Part shown: positions 43,808-51,432 of the stretch, piece by piece
Layout: each line of letters opens with the position of its first letter
Position numbering within the stretch: the stretch's first letter is position 1
Origin: JAJAZB01 sp964244295
Lineage (GTDB): Bacteria > Bacteroidota > Bacteroidia > Cytophagales > Spirosomataceae
Assembly: GCA_964244295.1 (NCBI GenBank)
Contig: CAXTIG010000011.1
Span: 62,001-126,000 of the forward strand
Direction: 5' to 3'
DNA: 64,000 bases
Made by a program: the position numbers and the translations under genes
The notes under the pieces: model-generated
Databases searched by the model: none
What the model saw: only the letters and a program-made list of their open reading frames with translations
Told to the model about the DNA's origin: nothing

Positions 43808-44779
43808 ATGCAAGAAAAAACGGTCATCATCACCGGGGCGAATTCCGGACTGGGGTTTGCCTGCGCCCGCGCCATCGCGGCTTCGGGGCAAAACTGGACC
43901 ATCGTCATGGCCTGCCGAAACGCGAAAAAAGGCGAAGCGGCCAAACGGCGGATTGCCGCCGAAACCGGCCATACCAACATCACCGTCCTGGAACTCGATT
44001 TGGCCTCGCTGGCCTCCGTTCGCGGGTTCGTGGACCGGTTCGACCAGGCCGCGCTGCCCCCGCTTCGGGGCCTCGTCAACAACGCCGGAATGCAGGTGTT
44101 GCAAGGGCTGGAACGCACCGCCGACGGGTTTGAGGTCACCTTTGGCACCAACCACCTGGGCCATTTTCTGCTTACTAACCTGCTGCTCGATCGGCTGGCA
44201 GCCCCGGCCCGGATCGTGGTGGTCAGCAGCGGCACCCACGACCCGACCACCCTCGACGGCCGGTTCAACAAGCCGGTCTTTTTGGGGGCCAGGCGGTTGG
44301 CGTTTCCCGAAAGTGCCAACGAAATGAGCGGTTTGCAGCGGTACGCCACGTCGAAACTCAGCAACCTGTTGTTTGCGTACGAGTTGGACCGCCGCTTGAA
44401 GGCAAGCGACCGCCGGGGTATTACGGTCAACGCCTACGACCCGGCGGCCGTGCCCGCGACCAACCTGCTCGGCAGCATAAAAAATCCGCTGGTGCGGGGA
44501 CTGTTGCGGGGTTTGACCCAGGCCTTCCGGGTGTTCGGCGTGACCATCAGCACGCCGACGCGCTCGGGGGCGGCGATGGCCCGCCTGCTGCTCGACCCCC
44601 AACTGAAAGGCGTTTCGGGCAAGTACTTTCAAATCGAACGGGAACGACCATCGTCGGCCGATTCCTACGACCCGGAGTTGGCCCGCCAACTTTGGGAAGA
44701 CAGCCTGGACTTGGTGGTGCCGGAGCCGACCCGTCCCAACGGGGCCGCGCCCCGAAGCGGAGCCGGATTCGTGTCGTAA
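43808..44779 (+). CDS. Short-chain dehydrogenase/reductase
   Basis: The 323-residue SDR has the NAD(P) motif TGANSGLGFACA (8-19), the NNAG motif and the catalytic YATSK (Tyr/Lys) preceded by a Ser in VVSSGTHD. Insert and tail resemble retinol dehydrogenase/protochlorophyllide reductase-like SDRs (GTNHLGHFLLTNLLLDRL). Substrate unknown. It lies 9 bp before a Crp/Fnr-like regulator gene, so they form an operon. A TAGTTTTG box ends only four bases before the ATG, which would make a leaderless transcript if real. Confidence 0.9.
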   Translation: MQEKTVIITGANSGLGFACARAIAASGQNWTIVMACRNAKKGEAAKRRIAAETGHTNITVLELDLASLASVRGFVDRFDQAALPPLRGLVNNAGMQVLQGLERTADGFEVTFGTNHLGHFLLTNLLLDRLAAPARIVVVSSGTHDPTTLDGRFNKPVFLGARRLAFPESANEMSGLQRYATSKLSNLLFAYELDRRLKASDRRGITVNAYDPAAVPATNLLGSIKNPLVRGLLRGLTQAFRVFGVTISTPTRSGAAMARLLLDPQLKGVSGKYFQIERERPSSADSYDPELARQLWEDSLDLVVPEPTRPNGAAPRSGAGFVS

Positions 44780-44788
44780 GTTAGCCGG

Positions 44789-45355
44789 ATGAATCCGTTC
44801 CTCCGGTACCTCCGGGGCGTTGCTCCGCTCTGCGACGAGTCCGCCGAGGCCTTTGCGTCCTGCGTCGAGACCCGTTCGCTCCCGAAATCGGCCTTGCTCC
44901 TGGCCGAGGGTCAGGTTTGTCACCACATTTGGTTCGTCGAAGAGGGTGTCCTGCGGTTGTTTTACCACCGCGACGACCGCGACGTCACCGATTACTTCGG
45001 CTTTCCGGGACAGTTGATGGGCGGCATCGACAGCTTTTTTTCCCAACAACCCAGCCGCAAGGCCATTCAAACGATAGAGTCGTGCCGCCTGCACGGGGTT
45101 CGGCACGCCGACCTCGAACGGCTCTACCAACGCCACCACGACCTCGAACACCTCGGGCGGCGGCTGGCCACGGAGGCATTTTTGTCGATGCAACGCCGCT
45201 TGTACAGCCTCCAGTTTCACACGGCCCGGCAGCGGTACGACGAACTCCTGGCCACTCACCCGACCCTGTTGCAGCGGGTGCCGCTGGGGCATATCGCGTC
45301 ATTTCTGGGCGTAACCCAGGTGACGTTGAGCCGCATCCGGGCGCAACGGACGTAA
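44789..45355 (+). CDS. Crp/Fnr-family transcriptional regulator
   Basis: The 188-residue protein has a cyclic-nucleotide-binding-like domain (about 20-110: SALLLAEGQVCHHIWFVEEG, GVLRLFYHRDDRDVTDYFGF) and a short C-terminal winged helix (LGHIASFLGVTQVTLSRIRA). It lacks Fnr-type Cys clusters. This Bacteroidota subtype often sits beside a single oxidoreductase gene that it probably controls; here the SDR gene is 9 bp upstream. Ligand unknown. Confidence 0.9.
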   Translation: MNPFLRYLRGVAPLCDESAEAFASCVETRSLPKSALLLAEGQVCHHIWFVEEGVLRLFYHRDDRDVTDYFGFPGQLMGGIDSFFSQQPSRKAIQTIESCRLHGVRHADLERLYQRHHDLEHLGRRLATEAFLSMQRRLYSLQFHTARQRYDELLATHPTLLQRVPLGHIASFLGVTQVTLSRIRAQRT

Positions 45356-45473
45356 CGCCGGAAACGCCGTTTTTCCGAGTGACCACCGTTCGATTTTCTG
45401 TATTTTGTGTCGTCCCCTTTCCCCGCAATGCCCCCGCCGACGAACCCACCAGACACCGGGGCCAGTCCGCCCT

Positions 45474-45636
45474 GAAAGCCCGTCAACTGCTTCACTTCAA
45501 GGAGTTGCGCATCAACGAAGTGGCCTCGCAACTGGGCATCGACGACCCGTTTTACTGTTCACGCTTGTTCAAAAAACAGATGGGCGTTTCGCCGGTGGAG
45601 TACCGGAAAAGTGAGGGGGTTCGGCGCGAGCTGTAA
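45474..45636 (+). pseudogene. Duplicated 3' tail of the AraC gene
   Basis: About 160 bp match the end of the AraC gene (around 43528-43670) at about 90% or more by eye, encoding QLLHFKELRINEVASQLG and KKQMGVSPVEYRKSEG. Only the last helix-turn-helix is present; sequence upstream does not match the regulator. It is a remnant, separated from the parent gene by the SDR/Crp pair. Confidence 0.85.
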
Positions 45637-45685
45637 ACCGGTGGTGTTTTACCAACTACTGATTGATCGTCAGACTATTAACTAA

Positions 45686-45790
45686 CCTAAGTTGGGTGGT
45701 ATAATCAAATGGCTTTCAACTCAACCGAACCACCCCGCCCCTACGGGGTGGTTCGGTTGAGTTGAAAGGACTTTCTTCTTACCACTCAGG
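45686..45790. mobile_element. Palindromic MITE-like element, copy 2 (inverted)
   Basis: The inner palindrome has 24-bp perfect arms (45714-45737 and 45744-45767) around loop CCCCTA, the reverse complement of copy 1's loop. Flanking segments (CCTAAGTTGGGTGGT... and ...AAGAAGTAAGAGTGG-type bases on the complementary strand) also align with copy 1 in reverse. The right end overlaps the stop codon of the following GH38-like gene. Confidence 0.7.
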
Positions 45791-48371
45791 GCTGCACCCC
45801 AAGCCGGTACGTATTAAGTTGCCCCGGCGCGAATTGAATGCCAAGCGACCTATTTGCCGGAGTCAATTCCCGCTCGTTCCGTTCGAGGTGGGTCGTCTGC
45901 CAGGCCCGGCGGATGGGTTGTGCCAACCGGATGGTCGGCGTAAGGGCCGCATTTTTTACGTTCCAAAACCGGGCAATCAACCCCTGACCGATGCCCTCTT
46001 CGCTGGGCTTGAGGCTCCAGAGCAACACGTTCTTGTCCGAAATCTGGAGCAGCGAATGGGTAGCGGCGGGGTAGCGGTCGGCGGCCCCCGTGACCGCGCC
46101 CGTGGCCAGCGGATTCTGGTGTTCGAGCGAAAAGCGCAGGGCGGCCAGCGCGTCGAAGGCCGCCGCGTGGGTCGTCAGCGCGAACTGGTAGCGGAAGACC
46201 GTGGCCCCGTTTTGCGCCACAATCCCCAGTTTAGGGCCGTCCACCTGCCCGCCCGCCAGGGCCGAAAGCTGCGGCGAGGTTTCCCAGAGCGAATCGACGG
46301 TGCTTTGGCCCAGCTTGAAAAAACTGCAATCCTGATTTGAAAGCGTAACCCCGTACTTCGATTCGCTCAGGTCGGCGAAGTGATTGAACGTCAGCCAGTC
46401 GTAGCGGGCGTTCTGGCTGGCGTAATGCCCGCCCCTGGTTTCTTTTTTGGCCGTCAAAATAGCGCCCAGTTCTTCGTGGTGCGTGGTCGGGGCTTTCAGG
46501 TTGAGCGAGAAAGCCCAGGTTTTTACGTCGCTGAAATTGGCCTGAATGTGGTCGTCGATGTCGATGCGGGGGCTGTTGGCAAACAGCGTTACCCGCACAA
46601 TGTGGGCGATCGGGTCAGCCGAAACCGCCCGGAGTGTGACCGACACCGGCCCGGCGTTTTCAATTAAAACCGGGCTACCCGCGTCTTTATTTTTCGCCCC
46701 CAAATCGTTGAACAAGCGGCCCTCCACGGGCTGCACCACCGCCCGGTTGCCGGCCCGGAGGTCGGTTAGTTCGCTGATCACGCCCGACTTGCGGAGCCGA
46801 ATCCGGTAGTGCGAATTCTGAATGGTCTCGCCCTGCACCCGCGCTGCTACCGGTTTTCGGGCGGGCGTACCCGGCTGGATTTCAAATACTTTGTAACCGA
46901 CCGAAGGAATGTTCGCGGCCCAAATCCGCAGGTACTGCCCCTCCCCTTTCCGAATAAATTGGCTGGCCACTTCGGTGTTGGTTTGCAGGTCGATGACTTT
47001 GACCGGAGTTTTTCCAGAAAACGGAAAATCGGCCACGTCGCTGCGAACCCAACTCAGGGAGTTGAAGACATAGAATCGCGGGCGGGCACTGGCTTTCAGG
47101 TTTTGGCCCAACGCGGCCAATGCCCGGTTGTAGAGCGTATCCACGTAACCGGTGATGTGGTTTTTTTGCTTGAGTTGCCAGTCGGCCCGCGCCTGGCGGG
47201 AGACCGGCCCGTCGGCGGTCCAGTCGTGTTCCCAGTACAGGCCGTAGGCATCCCAGGCTTGGTTGCGGGCGGCGTTCAGATCGCTGGCGAACGTGTTGTG
47301 TTTGAGCGAAACAAACGCGGCCAGGGCTTCCGCCGAGCGGAGTTTTTCGGTCGCCCGCCGCACCTGAGCGGTGGTTTCGTTCATCGAAACGGGGTACAAA
47401 TCCCACTCGTTGCCGTAACTCAGCGACTCGGCGGGCAGGTTGGGGTAGCTGCGGGCCACCTCCCGGAAAAAGTCTTCTTCGTTGGATACCCGCACCCGTT
47501 GCGCGGGCGTCGTACCCGTTTGCGCCGCCTGGACAAACGCGGGCGAAACGAAGGTACTCAGGTCGTCCCAGCCGTAGCCAAAGGCGGCGGCGACGTTGTA
47601 CGGGTACGCCGATTGGGCGGATGTGGTATCGCAAAGCGTGGTCAAATCCGTAATCGTGCGGGCCAGATTCGCCGCCAGCCCCGCCGTTTTGCGCTGGGGC
47701 CGGGTTTCGCCGTAGCCACCCAGCCCGGTGTTTTCCCCGATGAGGTTGTACCACTTCATGGTCACGCTGCGCCGGTCGGGACCCATGTAGCGGTACAATT
47801 GGTGGGACCGGTGGGCCAGGCTGGCGTTGGGTATCCGGCTCGCGCAACCACACACGCCCCGCCAACTGTACTTGGCTCCCGAACCCGCCCAGAGCGAACT
47901 CAAGCCCAGGGGCAAAGTTTGGTTTTCCATGCAAACCGCCATCGAAAACCGCAGGCCGTACTGCCGTTCGAGGCTCCCGGCGTAGAACATTCCCCGTAAA
48001 ATAGCCTCGGTGGGCTGGCCTCCGTAGGTACTCACCAGCGAATTTAAGGGACTGCTGATGTGGCCGGATTTAACGTAGCCCATCAGCCGCTCGAACTGGG
48101 CCGGGCTGCGGTAGTTCTGGTAGGTTTTCAGCCAGTAGCTGCCGTCGCAGTTGAAGCGGGCCTGAAAATCATCCAGGTTGTTTTTGGTCGAATCGATTTG
48201 CCCCAGGTAATAATCCAGCATCCGCACGAAGGCCGTGTCGTACTGGGCTTCGTTGCCCGTCCACATGTAATCGGTGTGGTCGTCGTTGGCCAGGTAGAGG
48301 CGCTTGACCGACTGAGCCTGAAGGCTGAAGCCGAGGGTTAAAAGGCAGAGGGTGAGGAAGCCTGATTTCAT
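45786..48371 (-). CDS. GH38-like exported alpha-mannosidase-type hydrolase, copy A
   Basis: The 861-residue protein has a signal peptide (SLQAQS) and an N-terminal GH38-like catalytic domain in which the zinc-binding HxD appears as H32-T-D34 in ANDDHTDYMW. The C-terminal half is a GH38C-type beta-sandwich (NSHYRIRLRKSGVISELTDL, TTHHEELGAILTAKKETRGG). I could not place the nucleophile Asp with confidence. It is about 60-70% similar to the gene at 51433-54048. Likely periplasmic; removal of alpha-mannose or a similar sugar is the best guess. Start 48371 is set by the signal peptide. Confidence 0.8.
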   Translation of the reverse strand: MKSGFLTLCLLTLGFSLQAQSVKRLYLANDDHTDYMWTGNEAQYDTAFVRMLDYYLGQIDSTKNNLDDFQARFNCDGSYWLKTYQNYRSPAQFERLMGYVKSGHISSPLNSLVSTYGGQPTEAILRGMFYAGSLERQYGLRFSMAVCMENQTLPLGLSSLWAGSGAKYSWRGVCGCASRIPNASLAHRSHQLYRYMGPDRRSVTMKWYNLIGENTGLGGYGETRPQRKTAGLAANLARTITDLTTLCDTTSAQSAYPYNVAAAFGYGWDDLSTFVSPAFVQAAQTGTTPAQRVRVSNEEDFFREVARSYPNLPAESLSYGNEWDLYPVSMNETTAQVRRATEKLRSAEALAAFVSLKHNTFASDLNAARNQAWDAYGLYWEHDWTADGPVSRQARADWQLKQKNHITGYVDTLYNRALAALGQNLKASARPRFYVFNSLSWVRSDVADFPFSGKTPVKVIDLQTNTEVASQFIRKGEGQYLRIWAANIPSVGYKVFEIQPGTPARKPVAARVQGETIQNSHYRIRLRKSGVISELTDLRAGNRAVVQPVEGRLFNDLGAKNKDAGSPVLIENAGPVSVTLRAVSADPIAHIVRVTLFANSPRIDIDDHIQANFSDVKTWAFSLNLKAPTTHHEELGAILTAKKETRGGHYASQNARYDWLTFNHFADLSESKYGVTLSNQDCSFFKLGQSTVDSLWETSPQLSALAGGQVDGPKLGIVAQNGATVFRYQFALTTHAAAFDALAALRFSLEHQNPLATGAVTGAADRYPAATHSLLQISDKNVLLWSLKPSEEGIGQGLIARFWNVKNAALTPTIRLAQPIRRAWQTTHLERNERELTPANRSLGIQFAPGQLNTYRLGVQP

Positions 48372-48411
48372 GCGGGTAGAGGTTGGGTACTTTCTAAAAT
48401 CATTCAAAATT

Positions 48412-48465
48412 CCGCCTGGAAATACCCCTAATCCCCTAAAGGGGGTTGGGGGTATTTCCAGGCGG
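48412..48465. repeat. 25-bp arm hairpin with CCCCTAAAGGGG core
   Basis: CCGCCTGGAAATACCCC at the left pairs with its complement at the right through a CCCCTAAAGGGG centre. A partial copy of one arm (GGCGGGTATTTCCAGG, then GGAGGGTATTTTC) follows directly. It lies between the SIS gene and GH38-like copy A and may attenuate or terminate transcription. Confidence 0.6.
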
Positions 48466-48485
48466 GTATTTCCAGGAGGGTATTT

Positions 48486-49406
48486 TCAAACCGCCTCCGT
48501 CACCTTCCCTCCCACCACAAACGTCTCCCCGATATTCAGTTTCAGCGCCAGAAAATAGGCCATGAAATTGAAAGGAATGATGGTGTGTAGAATGGAAAAA
48601 TGCTCCTCCTCGTCAGGGGCTTCCACCGTGAAGACGTGCGCCCCGGCTTCCGCAACGAGTTCCGACAAGCGAAGGCTGCGTTCGTAGGCTTCGCCCTTCG
48701 CCAGAATCTGGATGACGATGCTGTTTTGGGCGGTTTCTTTGGGGCCGTGGTCGTACTGGGCCATCGGCAGGCCGTGGAAAGCCAGCTTCGTGCTTTCACT
48801 CAAAATCAGCGCCGCCTCCAGCGCGGTGGCGATGTTGGGGCCGCTGCCGGTGACGTAGATGCCGTGAATCGGGTGCCGGTTTAAGATTTCAAAAACCTCG
48901 TTCGCCAGCCGTTCGCCTTGTTCACGGTAGCGGCCGAAGTTTTCCGCAATCCGCTCGACCGACGCAGCGGGCGAAAATCCGAAACCTTTGAACAGCGCCA
49001 CCAGCGTATTCACGTAGGTTTTCGAGGAAGAATACTGCTCCTCTCCTGCCAAAATCGGTACGGTCTGGCTGACGTTCGGTGCCGTACAAAGTTCGCTTTC
49101 GGTGTAGTTGGAAACGGCCACGTAGTGCCCGAACAAGTCGCGGCACCAAAGCACCTCGCTGCTCCGGCCCGACTGCGACAACAGCACCGCCAACGGCGCG
49201 GTCTTTCCTTTTGCCAGGTAATAAAAATACTCCGATGCCAACTCCGGGTAAATCGGTAAACCCAGGTATTTAAACGCCAGCGGAGCGAAGTACGACGACC
49301 CCATGCCGAGGTACGGGACGTGTAGGGGCAGCGGCTCGAAGGGATTGTTCAACGCGTCTTTTGCGCGCGCGGGAATCTCTAAGATTTCTTGCAGGATGGC
49401 GTTCAT
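48486..49406 (-). CDS. SIS-domain sugar isomerase (GlmS/AgaS-like)
   Basis: The 306-residue protein has two SIS domains, like the isomerase half of GlmS. The first contains the phosphosugar-binding LLSQSGRSSEVLW, the second VTGSGPNIATALEAALILSE and HGLPMAQYDHGPKETAQ, matching GlmS's GRG..ALEGALKLKE...KHGP region. No glutaminase domain is present, so it probably converts or deaminates a phosphorylated (amino) sugar. It lies between an EamA transporter and GH38-like copy A on the same strand and may use the ROK kinase's product. Confidence 0.85.
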   Translation of the reverse strand: MNAILQEILEIPARAKDALNNPFEPLPLHVPYLGMGSSYFAPLAFKYLGLPIYPELASEYFYYLAKGKTAPLAVLLSQSGRSSEVLWCRDLFGHYVAVSNYTESELCTAPNVSQTVPILAGEEQYSSSKTYVNTLVALFKGFGFSPAASVERIAENFGRYREQGERLANEVFEILNRHPIHGIYVTGSGPNIATALEAALILSESTKLAFHGLPMAQYDHGPKETAQNSIVIQILAKGEAYERSLRLSELVAEAGAHVFTVEAPDEEEHFSILHTIIPFNFMAYFLALKLNIGETFVVGGKVTEAV

Positions 49407-49445
49407 TTCTTGCGGTTTTTACGGGCTTTTTTTCGATTGCAACGA

Positions 49446-49562
49446 TGTCACGCTGAACTTTGTCCCGGCATGGAATGCGAAGCGCCTTTGGCCCTTCGGA
49501 AACGATTTCCCATCTCCAAGCGGCGCTTCGCATTCCATGCCGGGACAAAGCTCAGCGTGACA
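49446..49562. repeat. Long-arm hairpin element, TGTCACGCTGA family, copy 2
   Basis: Arms 49446-49486 and 49522-49562 (41 bp) pair with a single mismatch, spacer 35 nt. The outer end reads TGTCACGCTGA. It lies between the SIS and EamA genes, both minus-strand. Confidence 0.8.
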
Positions 49563-49584
49563 AGATTACCCCTGTTTTGGAAGA

Positions 49585-50505
49585 CTAAACAGGTTTTTCA
49601 TCCAGTACCGCTTTCGGCGTTTCGTACGACAGGGTCAAGGCCCCGACGATGGCGAGTAAAATGCCCAGTGATTCGACGAAGGACAGGCTTTCCGAAAGAA
49701 AAATAATCGCCAGCACAATCGTGAAAACGGGCTGCAAAGCCCCGGCAATCGTGGTAACCTTCGAGGCTTTTCCCTCGGCGCTGTAGGCGGCAAAACTCGC
49801 CAGCACGCCCAGGCCATTGAGCAGCCCCGCCAGCGAACCAAGCGCCAGGGTGTTGCTGGACATCGCCAACTTCGCCCAGCCAAACGTCACAAAAATCAAG
49901 GCGATAACCACCGAGGAAACGAGGAAACTGAGGTACGACCACTCGGCGGAGATAAAATTGGTCGTCTCCTTCTGCGCCGCGCTGAACACGCCCCAAAACA
50001 CCAGCGCCACCAGCGAATACAACAGCCACGAATTCAGACCGATGTTTTTGAAGAACGCCGAGGGGTTTTCAAACAACAGCGACTCGCCCGACAGCATCAC
50101 CACGGCGGGAATCGCCAGCAAAATGCCGATGGAGTTAATCCAGTTGAGCTTTTCCTTGAAAACCAATAAGGCGATGCCAATGGTGACGAGCGGGTACAAG
50201 TTCGTGACCGGAATCACGATGGCCGCCAGACCGCCCGTGCTGAAGGCCTGGTACACGGCCACGTTGCCCGTCACGGCCAACACGCCCGCGAGCAGCCCCC
50301 AAAGAATGCCCCGGCGGTTGGGCCGGGTGGCGCGGAGGCGTTTTAAAATCAGCGGCAGCGTGAGCAGCATCCCGACGCTGAACAACAGGTGGTTGGTAAA
50401 CGGGCTAACGTCGGCGGAAATCAGTTTGGCGACCACGCCCCAGGTACCCCAAAAAGCGGCGGCGGCGATGGAGTACAGAATCCAGGGTTCGAGTTTGCTG
50501 CGCAT
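49585..50505 (-). CDS. EamA/DMT-family transporter
   Basis: The 306-residue membrane protein has ten predicted spans in two EamA repeats (for example AAAAFWGTWGVVAKLIS and SLVALVFWGVFSAAQKE). PVTNLYPLVTIGIALLVFKE at about residue 100 is a typical EamA motif. Drug/metabolite transporters move small solutes; here the neighbours (ROK kinase and SIS isomerase) suggest a sugar or sugar derivative. It begins 8 bp after the ROK gene ends. Confidence 0.9.
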   Translation of the reverse strand: MRSKLEPWILYSIAAAAFWGTWGVVAKLISADVSPFTNHLLFSVGMLLTLPLILKRLRATRPNRRGILWGLLAGVLAVTGNVAVYQAFSTGGLAAIVIPVTNLYPLVTIGIALLVFKEKLNWINSIGILLAIPAVVMLSGESLLFENPSAFFKNIGLNSWLLYSLVALVFWGVFSAAQKETTNFISAEWSYLSFLVSSVVIALIFVTFGWAKLAMSSNTLALGSLAGLLNGLGVLASFAAYSAEGKASKVTTIAGALQPVFTIVLAIIFLSESLSFVESLGILLAIVGALTLSYETPKAVLDEKPV

Positions 50506-50513
50506 GAGATTTT

Positions 50514-51431
50514 TTAGTTAAAGAGGGCGGCACTCCCCAAAATACCCGCCTGCTCTTCCAGTTCGGAGGTCGCAATCCTGACCCGGTACGCTTTGTAGGA
50601 TTTCAGCAAAGCCGGGCTGTGCAGGCCCTCCGCGTCGGCCTTCAGGCCTTTGGCAATTCCCCCGCCCAGTACGACGAGGTCGGGGGCGTAGAGGTTGACG
50701 TAGTTGTCGATGCCGGTTCGGAGGTATCCGAGGTATTCCTCCACAATCACCTCGGCATCCTCGTTTCCGGCTTTTCGTTCGTTGAAAATCGTCTCGGCGG
50801 TCGGGGGCAAGGCCGGGTACTGCTGCTCCCACCCGAACCGACCAGCAATCCGGCCAATCCCCGACCCCGAAACCAGCGATTCGAGGCAACCGGTTTTACC
50901 GCAGTAACAGACGAACTCGTCGCTGGTCACGGTTTGGTGCCCGCCCATGTGGGCGAAGGGCAGCGGCCCGTCCAGTTTGCCGCCGATGGTGAAACCCAGT
51001 CCTAACCCGGTGCCGAGCGTCAGCGTGAGTACGCGGTCGAAGCCCCGGCCCCGCCCGTAAATCGCCTCACCCAGGGCCACTACCCGCGCGTCGTTGTCGG
51101 CCCGGCAGGGCAGGCCGTGCGCGGCTTCGAGGTAGTGGGTGAGCGGGTAGTCTTCCATAAATTCCAGAAATCCGTAGGTCGAATCGACCGTGCCGTCGGC
51201 GAAGACGAAACCCGGCACGCCGATGCCCACACCCGCCAGGGTAGCCCCGTCGGCGACGGCCTGGGCTTTGAAGGCGTCGATGGCTTCGCCGAGGTGGTTT
51301 AGAAACTGCGCGCCGTCTTTGGTTTCGGTAGGGGCAATCCGCAGGACTTCCACCTGCCCGGTCGCCAGATTCACCAACCCGATTTTGGTGCGGGTGCCGC
51401 CGATGTCGATGCCGATGGCGAGGGTTTTCAA
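50514..51431 (-). CDS. ROK-family sugar kinase
   Basis: The 305-residue kinase has the ATP motif GIDIGGTRTKIGLV (7-20), the catalytic base D114 in RADNDARVVALGE, the phosphate loop LTLGTGLGLGF (137-147), and the zinc site with H161 or H165 and C175, C177, C182 in CYCGKTGCLES. It phosphorylates a hexose or N-acyl-hexosamine such as glucose or mannosamine; which one cannot be decided. The gene starts 2 bp after the GH38-like copy B stop and precedes the EamA and SIS genes, so released sugar is probably phosphorylated here. Confidence 0.93.
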   Translation of the reverse strand: MKTLAIGIDIGGTRTKIGLVNLATGQVEVLRIAPTETKDGAQFLNHLGEAIDAFKAQAVADGATLAGVGIGVPGFVFADGTVDSTYGFLEFMEDYPLTHYLEAAHGLPCRADNDARVVALGEAIYGRGRGFDRVLTLTLGTGLGLGFTIGGKLDGPLPFAHMGGHQTVTSDEFVCYCGKTGCLESLVSGSGIGRIAGRFGWEQQYPALPPTAETIFNERKAGNEDAEVIVEEYLGYLRTGIDNYVNLYAPDLVVLGGGIAKGLKADAEGLHSPALLKSYKAYRVRIATSELEEQAGILGSAALFN

Positions 51432-51432
51432 A

